DNA of 64,000 nucleotides, taken from NCBI GenBank assembly GCA_031385005.1, contig JANNBB010000011.1, positions 317,046-381,045 of the forward strand. The letters are read 5' to 3'. This DNA comes from JADKIH01 sp031385005 (GTDB lineage: Bacteria > Bacteroidota > Bacteroidia > AKYH767-A > 2013-40CM-41-45). Positions within the stretch are counted from its first letter, which is position 1, and each line of letters starts with the position of its first letter. Shown here in pieces: positions 19,579 to 29,133 of the stretch. The notes beneath the pieces are model-generated. The model was not told where the DNA came from. It saw only the letters and a list, made by a program, of their open reading frames with translations, and searched no databases. The position numbers and the translations under genes are program-made.

Positions 19579-20837
19579 GAGGACAAAAAGGCATATTACA
19601 AAATACGGATTGGATGCTTGTCACCCTCTTCTTTGTAATGGTCATAATCGGCTGGTTTAATATTTATGCTGCTGTTTATAACGAAGAGCATTCAAGTATT
19701 TTTGACTTCACCCAAAGTTACGGAAAACAAACTTTCTGGATTGCCGGCGCATTTTTTATTGCGATGATGATTCTCGTCATCGATGGGAAATTTTATGCTG
19801 CATTTTCATATCCTATATACGGATTAACAATTCTATTATGTCTATCCACCTTTTTGTTTTCAAGAGATGTAAAAGGATCGTTCGGTTGGATAGATATCGG
19901 ATCTTTTAAACTGCAGCCGGCAGAATTTGCCAAATTCGCCACCAACATGGCACTGGCTAAATACCTGAGTACATTGGGTAGGCGGCTGCAGGATACAAAA
20001 ACAAAAATGTTCTCTGTAATGATCATTGGTCTGCCTACAATTATTATTTTATTACAAAACGATACCGGTTCAGCTCTCGTATTCCTTTCATTTATTTTCG
20101 TTTTATACCGTGAAGGACTTTCAGGAAATTTTTTATTACTCGGACTTGTATCCATGGCACTTTTTATATTGACTTTATTGGTACGCAATACAATCTTGTT
20201 TACAATAATAGGTAGTGTGGCGTTGGTGTTTTATTTTTTGGTTAGAAAGTCGAAAAGAAATATTATGATTATTCTCGCCGGTGTTGTTGTTGCGGCTAGT
20301 CTGGTGTTTTCTGTTGACTATGTTTATCATAACATTCTTCAGGAACATCAAAGAGTCAGAATTGATGTACTTCTTGGAAAGGAAGTTGACTTGAAGGGTG
20401 CAGGATACAACGTCAACCAAAGTAAGATTGCCATTGGATCAGGAGGACTTTTTGGAAAAGGATTTTTACAGGGCACACAAACAAAATTCGATTTCGTACC
20501 CGAACAAAGCACCGATTTTATTTTCTGCACGGTAGGAGAGGAGTGGGGTTTTCTGGGAAGTTTTGTTGTTTTAGGATTGTTTTCCGTTTTACTTGCACGA
20601 ATTATTTACATAGCGGAACGACAGCGATCACCGTATTCAAGAATCTATGGTTATGGTGTCGCTTCCATTATTTTCTTTCACCTGATGGTTAATATTGGGA
20701 TGACAATCGGTTTGGCACCGGTAATCGGAATTCCGCTTCCATTTTTTAGTTATGGAGGTTCTTCTTTATGGTCATTTACCATCTTATTGTTCATTTTTAT
20801 AAAACTGGACGCCTACCGTTTGCAAATTCTGAGGTGA
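19575..20837 (+). CDS. rodA: peptidoglycan glycosyltransferase RodA
   Basis: SEDS-family membrane enzyme that polymerises lipid II. The 420 residues contain about ten TM helices, SFGWIDIGSFKLQPAEFAKF (SEDS signature with the catalytic-region context), LLQNDTGSALVF, and the C-terminal PEQSTDFIFCTVGEEWGFLG and GIPLPFFSYGGSSL motifs. ATGA overlap with mrdA indicates translational coupling. Last gene of the elongasome operon. Confidence 0.96.
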   Translation: MRGQKGILQNTDWMLVTLFFVMVIIGWFNIYAAVYNEEHSSIFDFTQSYGKQTFWIAGAFFIAMMILVIDGKFYAAFSYPIYGLTILLCLSTFLFSRDVKGSFGWIDIGSFKLQPAEFAKFATNMALAKYLSTLGRRLQDTKTKMFSVMIIGLPTIIILLQNDTGSALVFLSFIFVLYREGLSGNFLLLGLVSMALFILTLLVRNTILFTIIGSVALVFYFLVRKSKRNIMIILAGVVVAASLVFSVDYVYHNILQEHQRVRIDVLLGKEVDLKGAGYNVNQSKIAIGSGGLFGKGFLQGTQTKFDFVPEQSTDFIFCTVGEEWGFLGSFVVLGLFSVLLARIIYIAERQRSPYSRIYGYGVASIIFFHLMVNIGMTIGLAPVIGIPLPFFSYGGSSLWSFTILLFIFIKLDAYRLQILR

Positions 20838-20935
20838 TTCACCCACTTCTTCATCTGTTTGACCAACAGTGACAATTTCAAGACACTTCTTCCTGAGTTT
20901 TGATATACATTTAAATTACTAAAAACTCAGACCTC

Positions 20936-21376
20936 ATGAAAAAGTATTTACTATTATTTATTGTTGCCGGATTGGCAATAACATCTTGTACCAAAGAAGC
21001 AGAGAATAGTGCAAGTATTTCTGATGTTACATTGGCATCATTAGCAACTTCAGGCGATTTCCAATTTCAACGAACCGTAAATCGGAACGAAAACGCCCGG
21101 TGGAAAATTCAGATGAATGACGTTGCTTCAAAAGTTTATGCCGAGGGCAAGAGTGATTATCCTGCAAACTCAATGATTGTAAAAGAAAAATACGATGCTT
21201 CCGGAGTAGTTTCCGGCTACGATATTATGTATAATGCACCGGGCGATCCCAATTCAGATGGAGAATGGTTGTATTCTTCTGTTGATGTTCATGGAGGGAT
21301 TATAATTGGTGTTAACAATAAAGGAACAAGCTGCAAAAACTGTCACTCCGGAGTTTCAAATAAATCTCTTCAATAA
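20936..21376 (+). CDS. cytochrome P460-like c-heme lipoprotein (copy 1)
   Basis: 146 residues: a lipoprotein signal with Cys18 (AITSC), then a domain with SMIVKEKYDASG, YDIMYNAPGDPNSDGEWLYSSVD and a C-terminal heme-c site CKNCH (133-137). This order (SMIVKE.Y, MY..P...GDW, C-terminal CxxCH) is that of the cytochrome P460 family, whose known members oxidise hydroxylamine or detoxify NO. Here it would be anchored in the envelope facing the periplasm. The cross-linking Lys of true P460 cannot be placed without an alignment, so the chemistry is unproven. It is followed by a strong terminator and then a paralog. Confidence 0.7.
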   Translation: MKKYLLLFIVAGLAITSCTKEAENSASISDVTLASLATSGDFQFQRTVNRNENARWKIQMNDVASKVYAEGKSDYPANSMIVKEKYDASGVVSGYDIMYNAPGDPNSDGEWLYSSVDVHGGIIIGVNNKGTSCKNCHSGVSNKSLQ

Positions 21377-21396
21377 TTTGTTTTCATATGTGTATT

Positions 21397-21429
21397 AAAA
21401 TCCGGTAGCATTTGCTTCCGGATTTTTTT
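21397..21429 (+). terminator. rho-independent terminator after the first P460-like gene
   Basis: AAAATCCGG (21397-21405) pairs with CCGGATTTT (21418-21426), with an extra inner AGCA/TGCT pairing across a mismatch, followed by a run of T. It lies 21 bp after the stop codon and would separate the two P460-like genes transcriptionally. Confidence 0.8.
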
Positions 21430-21467
21430 TTAAAATATTAGGAGATTTTTCATACCTTCATATATCT

Positions 21468-21971
21468 ATGAAAAAAATGAAAATTCTTGTATGTTCAATT
21501 TTTATTGTCTTTTCATCCTGTGTTTCGGATAAGAAAGAAGGCCCTATTATTTCCGATTCTACTTTATATGGATTGGCGCAATCTACTACTTCATTTTCCT
21601 ACTATAAAAATAACCCGGATACGCTTGATTCAGACCCGGCTAGTCCGCATTTTCCATATGTGCGTATCCGGTTTAATCCCCGTGCTTTATCAGTAATGAA
21701 TGCTTCTCTAAGTGGATTGTCTGGAACATCTTTTCCTGACGAGTCGATGATTGTAAAAGAAGTTTACGATGTTAAGGGTGGCTCTCTGCAAACCTTTGCA
21801 GTCATGTATAAATCTCATAGCGCAGGCAATAACGGCAGTGGTTGGGTATGGAATGAAATGCGTGCCGATGGTAGTGTTATTTATTCCTCTGCCCGTAAAG
21901 GTGATCAGTGTGTAAGTTGTCACCATTCAGGAACGTCAGTGGATTTGGTTAGAACTTTTGGGTTGCATTAA
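21468..21971 (+). CDS. cytochrome P460-like c-heme lipoprotein (copy 2)
   Basis: 167 residues with lipobox VFSSC (Cys18), ESMIVKEVYD, FAVMYKSHSAGNNGSGWVWNEM and a heme-c motif CVSCH (148-152). The shared layout shows it is a diverged paralog of the gene 92 bp upstream, longer by an insert (about residues 45-75) rich in Pro/Asp. Predicted envelope-anchored heme protein; substrate unknown. Confidence 0.7.
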   Translation: MKKMKILVCSIFIVFSSCVSDKKEGPIISDSTLYGLAQSTTSFSYYKNNPDTLDSDPASPHFPYVRIRFNPRALSVMNASLSGLSGTSFPDESMIVKEVYDVKGGSLQTFAVMYKSHSAGNNGSGWVWNEMRADGSVIYSSARKGDQCVSCHHSGTSVDLVRTFGLH

Positions 21972-22092
21972 GAATCAGATATAAGACCGTTTCATTTTTC
22001 AAATCGAATTGATTCTTCATAACTCCAATTTCGGAATAAAAGAAGTTCTTAATAGTTCCGATAATTCATTTGCTCCAAACGTCTTCAAAAAA

Positions 22093-22138
22093 AATTGCAA
22101 ACTAAAAATCGATTTTACTCGATTTTTAGTTTGCAATT
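22093..22138. terminator. bidirectional terminator, perfect 20-bp stem
   Basis: Bases 22093-22112 and 22119-22138 are exact reverse complements around a 6-nt loop. A- and T-rich flanks give a terminator on either strand. It lies between the convergent P460-like gene and the foldase gene, as expected of a shared terminator. Confidence 0.8.
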
Positions 22139-22160
22139 ATCAAACTTTAATATCTGCGAA

Positions 22161-24254
22161 TTAATTAAACTTGCCTCTGTTGTCTTCTATGTTAGCTTTT
22201 TCTTTCAGTGCATTGAAAACTTCATAGTCGCTGCGTGATTTACGCTGATCGGCGATTTGTTTTAAATTATTCGAATAGTCTTTTGTCGGTTGCGGCTCGA
22301 CGAAACTTTTCACAAAAACTACAGCCACTCCATTATCTCCTTTTACCGGTTTAGTAAGTTGATTAGCTTTCGTAGCGAATATGACACCTACTAGGGATGG
22401 CTCGTTACCAATGCCCGCAATATAGTTATTAGACATAGAGACATTGTCAGCATCAGCTGCAGTAACATTTAGTTTCTGAGCAATTGCGTCGATAGAAGAA
22501 GCACCGGCACCATTGAATTTTTCAATTAACATTTCCGCTTTCTTTTGTTTGCGGACTTCTGCTGTTACAATGTCTTTTACATCTTCTAATGGTAAAATTC
22601 CTTTTTCCTTAATTCCGGTTAAGTGAGCAATTACGTATTTGTTGCCAAAAGTAAACACTTTAGAGATGTCGCCTTTTTTTGCAGTATAAGCCCAACGAAC
22701 CATTTCACGTGGCTGCTCAAGTCCGGGAATGTTTTTATCATTTTCGCGGAGGTTATCGGCAATGCGTTTGTTCAATCCTTTCTTTACGATAGCGCTATCA
22801 AAACTTTCGGGATTATTATTTTGAGCTGCAAATTCACTCGCTTTATTGTATTCGGTGTCATACGTTTTTTGAGAGGGCTCGATCTTTCTTTCCAACACCG
22901 CAACTTGAATCTGTCTGGTCGAAGGACCTTTGCCCATTACTTCAATTAAGTGAACTCCGAATTGAGAAACAACGATTGGCATATCGCCTACTTTTCCGTT
23001 GAAGCAAGCATCATTAAATTCTTTAACCATCATTCCTTCTCTGAACCATCCGAGGTCACCACCTTTAGAGCCGGAGCCGGGATCTGCAGAATTCATCATG
23101 GCTAGCAATTCGAATTTAGTTCCTTTTTTAATCAGGTTCTTCAGACTGTCTGCTTTGTTTCTAGCTGTTGTCGTGTCGTTGTTTTCTATTTTAATTAGAA
23201 TATGACGGGCTTTTACCGAGTCAGAAACCATTTTCTCACCAACAAGCTTGGCCATCTTTAAGCTTCCTCCGTCTTCGAAAGGTCCAACAGTAGCTCCAAT
23301 AGTTGCATTGAAAAACACGGTATCCATTGCCGGATTTAAGGAACCTTTAGCATGATAAGTCGAATCAAAAGCTACATCGCTATTTTGATTAACATACATT
23401 TTTCCGTCAGCAGCAGTTTCAAATTCAGGTTTTTTACTGTAGACCCAAGTAATAACTTTTTCACGATCTTCCAACGACGGTGTTACATCAAAAGCCACGT
23501 ATTCTGCTTTACGAATAGTCTCAGCTTGTTTGTATTTGTTTTTATTCTTGTTGTAATAATCGTTCAAATCGCTTTCCTCAATTTTCACAGTGGTGTCAGC
23601 AATTGTATTGTAATCCAAACGAACAAAGCGTATGGCAGCGAAACGCCCCATCTCTTCATAATTTCTTTTTGCTTCTTCTGTTGAAGCAAAGAGTCCGCCT
23701 TTAATAAGTGTCTTATATTTTTCCGCAATACGCTCTTCTCTGATGGCATCTTCAAAAGTTCTCCACTGACGCTGAAGCGCTTCATCGCGATTCGGGAGGT
23801 CTTTCAGAAAACGTACGACTGCAGCAGGGTCAAACTGATTTGACTTAGGATCAGTAAATGCCTGCTTCACCTGTGGATGTGGATTAGGGCCTGTACACAT
23901 GTCATACAATTCCTCTGCGCTACATGTTATACCCAGTTTTTCATATTCTTTATTCAAAACGTTTTCATTCACGAACATTCCCCATGCCTGCTCACGCAAT
24001 CCATCTTGAGTATTCTGGTCGATATTTTCATTTTTTGTATTCGTCTTGTAGTTTTCCGTCAGTGTTTCAATTCGTTTTTCATATTCCTGATAATGAATTT
24101 TTTCACCTCCAATTACTCCAACTACATCGGAATTGCGATTCATGAGTCCGGTATTTGAAGTTACCAGATCACCTAAAATGAATAATACCATTGAAACTCC
24201 AACAAATCCAATGAGTAGTCCTACACGTTTTCTTATTCTGCCAATTAAAGCCAT
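22161..24254 (-). CDS. SurA/PpiD-type peptidyl-prolyl isomerase, inner-membrane anchored
   Basis: 697 residues: one N-terminal TM helix (VGLLIGFVGVSMVLFILGDL), a SurA-N-like chaperone region (KIHYQEYEKRIETL; NENVLNKEYEKLGITCS) and a parvulin domain about residues 345-445 (VKARHILIKIEN, SGSKGGDLGWFREGMMVKEF, QFGVHLIEVMGKG), followed by a helical C-terminal chaperone part. This is the PpiD layout: a periplasmic foldase for envelope proteins. It is the last gene of a minus-strand set with lptC and a CorC-type gene, whose products also serve the envelope. A repeat-containing 237-bp gap separates it from the CorC gene. Confidence 0.88.
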   Translation of the reverse strand: MALIGRIRKRVGLLIGFVGVSMVLFILGDLVTSNTGLMNRNSDVVGVIGGEKIHYQEYEKRIETLTENYKTNTKNENIDQNTQDGLREQAWGMFVNENVLNKEYEKLGITCSAEELYDMCTGPNPHPQVKQAFTDPKSNQFDPAAVVRFLKDLPNRDEALQRQWRTFEDAIREERIAEKYKTLIKGGLFASTEEAKRNYEEMGRFAAIRFVRLDYNTIADTTVKIEESDLNDYYNKNKNKYKQAETIRKAEYVAFDVTPSLEDREKVITWVYSKKPEFETAADGKMYVNQNSDVAFDSTYHAKGSLNPAMDTVFFNATIGATVGPFEDGGSLKMAKLVGEKMVSDSVKARHILIKIENNDTTTARNKADSLKNLIKKGTKFELLAMMNSADPGSGSKGGDLGWFREGMMVKEFNDACFNGKVGDMPIVVSQFGVHLIEVMGKGPSTRQIQVAVLERKIEPSQKTYDTEYNKASEFAAQNNNPESFDSAIVKKGLNKRIADNLRENDKNIPGLEQPREMVRWAYTAKKGDISKVFTFGNKYVIAHLTGIKEKGILPLEDVKDIVTAEVRKQKKAEMLIEKFNGAGASSIDAIAQKLNVTAADADNVSMSNNYIAGIGNEPSLVGVIFATKANQLTKPVKGDNGVAVVFVKSFVEPQPTKDYSNNLKQIADQRKSRSDYEVFNALKEKANIEDNRGKFN

Positions 24255-24320
24255 AAATGAATGATTTTAAATTTTTTGAGGGTGCGAAGATAGGATTTTA
24301 TATCGAGAAATCCTGTTTTT

Positions 24321-24480
24321 AAATTAGCTAATTCGTGGATTCGTTAATTCGCTAATGGCGTTGATTCGAGTAATTTTCTATTAATCAGGTAATTATGACT
24401 CAGCAATCGAAAAAATTTTGCTAATTGACTGTAAATTATATAATTAGCTAATCAACGAATTAACGAATCAGTAAATTAGA
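24321..24480. repeat. paired AATTAGCTAATT / TTCGTTAA repeat locus 1
   Basis: Two clusters of the repeat flank about 85 bp. A 14-bp inverted pair, 24338-24351 and 24456-24469, is exact (GATTCGTTAATTCG and its complement). Bases 24442-24471 are identical over 30 bp to 30524-30553. The locus fills the gap between the CorC-type gene and the foldase gene start. Confidence 0.75.
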
Positions 24481-24491
24481 AAAGAAAATGG

Positions 24492-25772
24492 TTACTCCTC
24501 AATAACTTTCAGCTTTACCAGTTCCACTCTGTTATGCTTAACCTTTTGGATAATGATCTTAAAAGGAGGAATAACTACTTCCTCATTGGGTTCAGGAATG
24601 TTTTCGTGGTGGTGAAAAATAAAGCCACCAAGGGTTTCATAGGCCTCATGTTCGGGAATATGGAGGTCGTATTTTTTATTGAGGTAATCTATTTCGAGAC
24701 GACCTGAAAGTAGGAATTCGGTATCATTGATTTTTTTCTCTGTTTCTTCCGGAGAGTCGTGTTCATCCTGAATTTCACCAAAAATTTCTTCGATGACATC
24801 TTCGACAGTTACCATTCCTGCTGTTCCTCCAAATTCGTCAACAATAACAGCGACACTCCTATGCATGTCGGTTAATTGCTTCAATACTTCTTTCGCATTC
24901 ATGACTTCCGGAACAATCGTAACAGGAAGTAAAACGTGTGTTATCTCTTTTGGATCTTTAAACATTTCAGAAGAATGTACAAAGCCAATAATGTTATCAA
25001 TGTTTTCGCGATAAACCAGAATTTTTGAAAGTTTCGTTTCGTTAAAAAGGGTGATCAGGTCGCTTACTTGTTTGTTCACATCAATAGAAACGATTTCATT
25101 TCTTGGAATCATGCACTCTTTTACTTTCACTTCTTTGAAGTCGAGTGCATTTTGAAAAATCCGTATCTCCGTATCCATTTCTTCTACCTGATTGTTTTTG
25201 GAAGTAAGTTCACGGATATATAAATCGAGATCGATGCGTCCGAAAACCGGTCTTTCTTCAGTAAGATGAATTCCAAATAACGTTTTCATCAGAAAACGCG
25301 ATAGTCCCATGATAACCCATACGACAGGATATAAAATAAGATAAAGCAGACGAATGGGAATGGCAAGCAAGCTTAATGTGCCATTTGGGTTGATTCGAAA
25401 AATTGCCTTTGGTATAAATTCGGCGGCAACAAGAATGATGATTGTACTTAAAAATGTTTGAATGACCAGTAGCATTCCTTTACCATGCAATTGATGAGGT
25501 AAATAGTTTTTCAACCATTCATGTGTCATCAGATCTTCAGCCATGACTATACCATAAATTACAAGTGCAATGTTGTTTGCAATCAGCATGGTCGCGATAA
25601 AATGCGAAGGAGACTTTACAAAGTTCCAAAGTATGCGGGCTGAAAAAACACCCTGACTTCTATCCAGTTCAATACGTAATTTGTTGGCAGATAAAAACGC
25701 AATTTCAGTACCGGAAGAAAATGCAGAAACAAGTAAGGTTAATAGGATGATGGTGAGTGGCCAGTCGGGCAT
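24492..25772 (-). CDS. CNNM/CBS-domain CorC-HlyC family membrane protein
   Basis: 426 residues: DUF21/CNNM membrane domain (residues 1-190; FSSGTEIAFLSANKLRIELD, and the ATMLIANNIALV helix), a CBS pair (about 200-330; VKECMIPRNEIVSIDV, VDEFGGTAGMVTVEDVIEEI) and a CorC-HlyC domain (about 340-426; LGGFIFHHHENIPEPNEEV). Members are proposed Mg2+/Co2+ transport or efflux-linked proteins. It is the paralog of the GldE half of the fused gene at 51263-53224, but sits in the lptC neighbourhood, so I call it generic CorC rather than GldE. Confidence 0.88.
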   Translation of the reverse strand: MPDWPLTIILLTLLVSAFSSGTEIAFLSANKLRIELDRSQGVFSARILWNFVKSPSHFIATMLIANNIALVIYGIVMAEDLMTHEWLKNYLPHQLHGKGMLLVIQTFLSTIIILVAAEFIPKAIFRINPNGTLSLLAIPIRLLYLILYPVVWVIMGLSRFLMKTLFGIHLTEERPVFGRIDLDLYIRELTSKNNQVEEMDTEIRIFQNALDFKEVKVKECMIPRNEIVSIDVNKQVSDLITLFNETKLSKILVYRENIDNIIGFVHSSEMFKDPKEITHVLLPVTIVPEVMNAKEVLKQLTDMHRSVAVIVDEFGGTAGMVTVEDVIEEIFGEIQDEHDSPEETEKKINDTEFLLSGRLEIDYLNKKYDLHIPEHEAYETLGGFIFHHHENIPEPNEEVVIPPFKIIIQKVKHNRVELVKLKVIEE

Positions 25773-25863
25773 GGATTATTTGAAAATGTTTTTTGAAAAA
25801 TTATTTTGAAATATAAGTGTAGTCCTTAATCATACCATAATTAAAAAGCAAGATCCGAAATTA

Positions 25864-26064
25864 TCAGTGATACAGTTCTTTTTCGTCTTTGCTATCGTAT
25901 TTAATCCGTTGCTTTTTGCGGATCGTATACATCAGGAAAGCAACCAAAGTTACGAATAACATCCACAAAGCAGATTCCCATCCTTCCCTGAAAAACTGAA
26001 ATACAGCGATGCCAATACTTAAGATAGTAATGCAAAGCCAGGCAATTTCAAGAGTCCTTAGCAT
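25864..26064 (-). CDS. small two-TM membrane protein, unknown
   Basis: 66 residues with two hydrophobic helices (AWLCITILSIGIAVFQF and ALWMLFVTLVAFLMYTI) and a charged C-terminal tail. Its start overlaps the end of lptC by 17 bp, which argues for translation and coupling. I do not recognise a named family; the position between lptC and a CorC gene suggests an envelope role. Confidence 0.65.
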   Translation of the reverse strand: MLRTLEIAWLCITILSIGIAVFQFFREGWESALWMLFVTLVAFLMYTIRKKQRIKYDSKDEKELYH

Positions 26065-26608
26065 GAATATCGTTGTTTAAGGAAATAGTTCCTTTTATGT
26101 TGAAAATCTTGTATTTTGAAAAATCCTGATTGGCCTCAAATCCGTTACCGAAAATTATTTCATCCTTGGTGGTTATTTTTACAAACTCATCACTATACAG
26201 TTTCTCTTTACTTTCATCCCAAATGAGGTGCTCAGTATTGAGCGTTTCCCCCTTTTGATTGACAACGACTACGTTTTTTTTTGCTTCCATTTTCATTTCA
26301 TTAATGTAACGGACTCCATAATCAGCTTTTAGTCGGCTTTTAACTTCCAGTTTATCATCATAAAAAATTGCAAGCAAACCTTTTGGCATTTCGATGTAAG
26401 GGTTTTCAGTTTCAAAATGATTGAATACAGGTGCTGTTAATTCAACCTGAACTTTCGCAGAATCACTATAAAGAATCTTAATGTTTTTGGCAGATTCTGT
26501 TGGTGTAATTTTGCCTTTACTGTAAAGTTTAACTTTATCCAGGTCGTTTTCACAAGATATAAAGCTCATGCAAACGAAAAGTATAAAAAATGCCCTGATT
26601 GTGGTCAT
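26048..26608 (-). CDS. lptC: LPS export protein LptC
   Basis: 186 residues beginning with a hydrophobic segment that also has a lipobox-like FISC (Cys19). The body has the LptC/LptA-like beta-jellyroll pattern: AKVQVELTAPVFNHFE, YIEMPKGLLAIFYDDKLEVKSRLKADYGVRY, VVVVNQKGETLNTEHLIWDE, KLYSDEFVKITTKDEIIFGNGFEANQDFSKYKI. LptC links the LptBFG ATPase to the periplasmic bridge carrying lipopolysaccharide. It heads the minus-strand group ending in the foldase gene. Confidence 0.88.
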   Translation of the reverse strand: MTTIRAFFILFVCMSFISCENDLDKVKLYSKGKITPTESAKNIKILYSDSAKVQVELTAPVFNHFETENPYIEMPKGLLAIFYDDKLEVKSRLKADYGVRYINEMKMEAKKNVVVVNQKGETLNTEHLIWDESKEKLYSDEFVKITTKDEIIFGNGFEANQDFSKYKIFNIKGTISLNNDIHAKDS

Positions 26609-26966
26609 CTTACAAATTTAGCAAACTTTTTCTCATTTGAAATCGGTATAGGCATTAAGTCGAACAAGTTCGTTAAGTTGAATATATGCAAATCATTTAA
26701 AACAGCATGAAAATGAAGGTTAAAGTGGTAAGCATAAAGGTGTTTCAGTTCTATATTCGGACATTTATAATTTGATTTTTTTACTTTAATCACTTAATAT
26801 TTTTTAATCATTAACGTCGGTTCTTCAATCGGATTTCACGGAATTGTTCTTCATTGAATCGCTTTGAACTCAAATAAGAAAATGACTGTTAATAAAGGTT
26901 AATCTTCCTAAAAGCCGGTCAAAATCTTCTATTTTTGCGAGATCATAAAAAAACAATTCGATATCA
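26609..26966. other. divergent intergenic region lptC / M13 peptidase
   Basis: 358 bp between divergent starts. A 62-codon minus-strand frame (26605-26793) overlaps the lptC ATG as ATGA, but its composition is not protein-like and I do not call it. The plus-strand part holds the -7 box described at 26930. Confidence 0.4.
26930..26937 (+). promoter_or_regulatory. TAnnTTTG -7 box for the M13 peptidase
   Basis: TATTTTTG matches the Bacteroidota -7 consensus exactly and lies 30 bp before the ATG at 26967. No good -33 TTTG is present at the usual distance. Confidence 0.45.
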
Positions 26967-29012
26967 ATGAAAAAATCAAGTATTGTACTTGCAATATCAG
27001 CATTTGCTGTATCTGCAGGTTTTTATAGCTGTATGAAAACGGAAGCTAAAAAAGGTGTAGGAATTAATCCTGAAAATTTTGATACAACAATAAGCGCTAA
27101 TAGTGACTTCTTTCACTATGCAAATGGAAACTGGATAAAGAAAAATCCGATACCATCCGACCAGGTTCGTTGGGGAACTTTTAGCATCCTCGCTGAAAAC
27201 AATAAACAAAATCTTCATTTGCTGGTTGACGAAGCTTCGGCTAAGTCCGGTGCGGCAAAAGGTTCACCGGAGCAGTTAGTTGGTGATTTTTATTTCAGTG
27301 CCATGGATACGAACATGATTGAAAAACTTGGCGCAACTCCGATCAAAGGAGAAATGGAAGCAATCGATAAACTTGCCGACATGAACACCCTTCTTGCCTA
27401 TGTTGCCAAACTACAGATGTGGAATGCAAGTCCGATGTTTACTTTTTATGCTTATCAGGATCCTAAAAATAGCGAAGTAAACGTTCCGCAAATTATGCAA
27501 GGTGGATTGTCGCTTCCTGATCGTGATTACTATTTCAAAAAAGATCCTCGTTCTTCAAACATCCGTGAAGAGTTTTTGAAACACGTGACAAAGATGTTTA
27601 CACTCTACGGAATGGATGAAAAAACTGCCAGTCAACACGCTTCTGTTGTTATGCGTATCGAAACTGCTCTCGCCGGTTCATCCATGACGCGTGAAGAATT
27701 ACGTGATCCTTTTAAAACTTACAACAAAGTGACTATTGCCGATTTAGATGCACTCACACCATCTATTAAATGGGCTGACATGATGAAGAACATGAATGTA
27801 AACGGTAAATACGATTACCTTGTGTTAGGTCAGCCGGAATTTCTGAAAGAACTTCAAAAGCAAGTAACAGCAAACTCTCTCAACGATTGGAAGACATATC
27901 TGAAATGGAACCTGCTCAATCTCGCAGGAAATGTATTGAGTTCTGATTTCGTAAACGAAGATTTTTATTTCAACAATCAAATTCTCGGTGGACAAAAGCA
28001 AATTCAGGCACGTTGGAAAAGAATGGTGCAGTTAACTGATGGTTTTGTCGGCGATGCGCTTGGACAGTTATATGCCGCAAAATATTTTCCACCTGAAGCA
28101 AAGAAAAGAGCAGACGAACTTGTTTCCAACCTGATTGCAGTTTACAACGAGCGTATTGAAAAACTCGATTGGATGAGTGCCGAAACAAAAGTGAAAGCAA
28201 AAGAAAAACTGAATTCCATTACACGCAAAATCGGTTATCCTGATAAGTGGAAAGATTACAAAGGACTTGAAATTTCACGGGAGTCGTTTTTCCAAAATCT
28301 GATGAATGCTACAAAATGGAATTATGAATATATGGTTAATCAGGTTGGTAAGCCAGTTGATCGTACACAGTGGGGAATGACACCTCCAACAGTTAACGCT
28401 TATTACAATCCATCCAACAATGAAATCGTTTTCCCTGCAGGAATATTACAGCCGCCATTCTTCAATGCGCAGGCAGATGATGCAGTAAATTACGGAGCTA
28501 TCGGTGCCGTAATCGGACATGAATTAACGCATGGTTTCGATGACGAAGGCCGCAACTTCGATGCGAAAGGAAACCTGAATAGCTGGTGGACAAGTGAAGA
28601 TTCAGCTAAGTTTGTTCAGAAAGCCGACATGATCGTTGAGCAGTTTAATAATTTCACTGTATTGGATACGGTTCATGTAAATGGTCGTCTTACTCTCGGT
28701 GAAAATATTGCTGACTTAGGTGGAATAACAATTGCCTACCATGCATTTAAACTTACGAAACAAGGTAAGGGCGATGAAAAGATTGATGGACTTACACCTG
28801 ATCAGCGTTTCTTTTTAGGTTTCGCTACCATCTGGGCCGGTGAAATTCGTCCGGAAACTCAATTACAACGAATCATCACAGATCCACATTCTCCGGGTAT
28901 TCACCGTGTAAACGGACCATTAAGCAACCTGGAAGAGTTTTACGGTGCTTTTGGAATAAAAGAAGGAGACAAAATGTTCAGACCAAGTGCTGAACGTGCC
29001 AAAATCTGGTAA
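26967..29012 (+). CDS. M13 family zinc metallopeptidase (neprilysin/PepO-like) lipoprotein
   Basis: 681 residues with a lipoprotein signal (box AGFYSC, Cys22). The N-terminal peptidase_M13_N domain starts DFFHYANGNWIKKNPIPSDQ; the catalytic domain has the zinc motif HELTH (518-522, in IGAVIGHELTHGFDDEGRNF), the third ligand region ENIADLGGITIAYHAF and the C-terminal substrate-binding HSPGIHRVNGPLSN. Expected to degrade short peptides in the periplasm or at the outer membrane. Complete and single-copy here. Confidence 0.95.
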   Translation: MKKSSIVLAISAFAVSAGFYSCMKTEAKKGVGINPENFDTTISANSDFFHYANGNWIKKNPIPSDQVRWGTFSILAENNKQNLHLLVDEASAKSGAAKGSPEQLVGDFYFSAMDTNMIEKLGATPIKGEMEAIDKLADMNTLLAYVAKLQMWNASPMFTFYAYQDPKNSEVNVPQIMQGGLSLPDRDYYFKKDPRSSNIREEFLKHVTKMFTLYGMDEKTASQHASVVMRIETALAGSSMTREELRDPFKTYNKVTIADLDALTPSIKWADMMKNMNVNGKYDYLVLGQPEFLKELQKQVTANSLNDWKTYLKWNLLNLAGNVLSSDFVNEDFYFNNQILGGQKQIQARWKRMVQLTDGFVGDALGQLYAAKYFPPEAKKRADELVSNLIAVYNERIEKLDWMSAETKVKAKEKLNSITRKIGYPDKWKDYKGLEISRESFFQNLMNATKWNYEYMVNQVGKPVDRTQWGMTPPTVNAYYNPSNNEIVFPAGILQPPFFNAQADDAVNYGAIGAVIGHELTHGFDDEGRNFDAKGNLNSWWTSEDSAKFVQKADMIVEQFNNFTVLDTVHVNGRLTLGENIADLGGITIAYHAFKLTKQGKGDEKIDGLTPDQRFFLGFATIWAGEIRPETQLQRIITDPHSPGIHRVNGPLSNLEEFYGAFGIKEGDKMFRPSAERAKIW

Positions 29013-29045
29013 TTAAAATAAATTCGCGCAAATGCGCAAAGAAGT

Positions 29046-29086
29046 CAAAGAACGCAAGGAGATTTAATTTTCCTTTGCGTTCTTTG
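29046..29086. terminator. hairpin after the M13 peptidase gene
   Basis: 29046-29060 (CAAAGAACGCAAGGA) pairs with 29071-29086 (TCCTTTGCGTTCTTTG) with a one-base bulge and a 10-nt loop. It lies 33 bp after the stop. There is no clean T-run after it on the plus strand, so it may be an AAAGAACGCAAA-type repeat rather than a classical terminator. Confidence 0.5.
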
Positions 29087-29133
29087 CATTATTACCGTTA
29101 CCAATAACTACATTTCTTTTAAAAATCATTTTT

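Noticed and set aside
26605..26793. 62-codon minus-strand frame overlapping the lptC ATG as ATGA
   Set aside because: Odd composition, no recognisable pattern, and no counterpart known to me upstream of lptC. The overlap alone is weak evidence.
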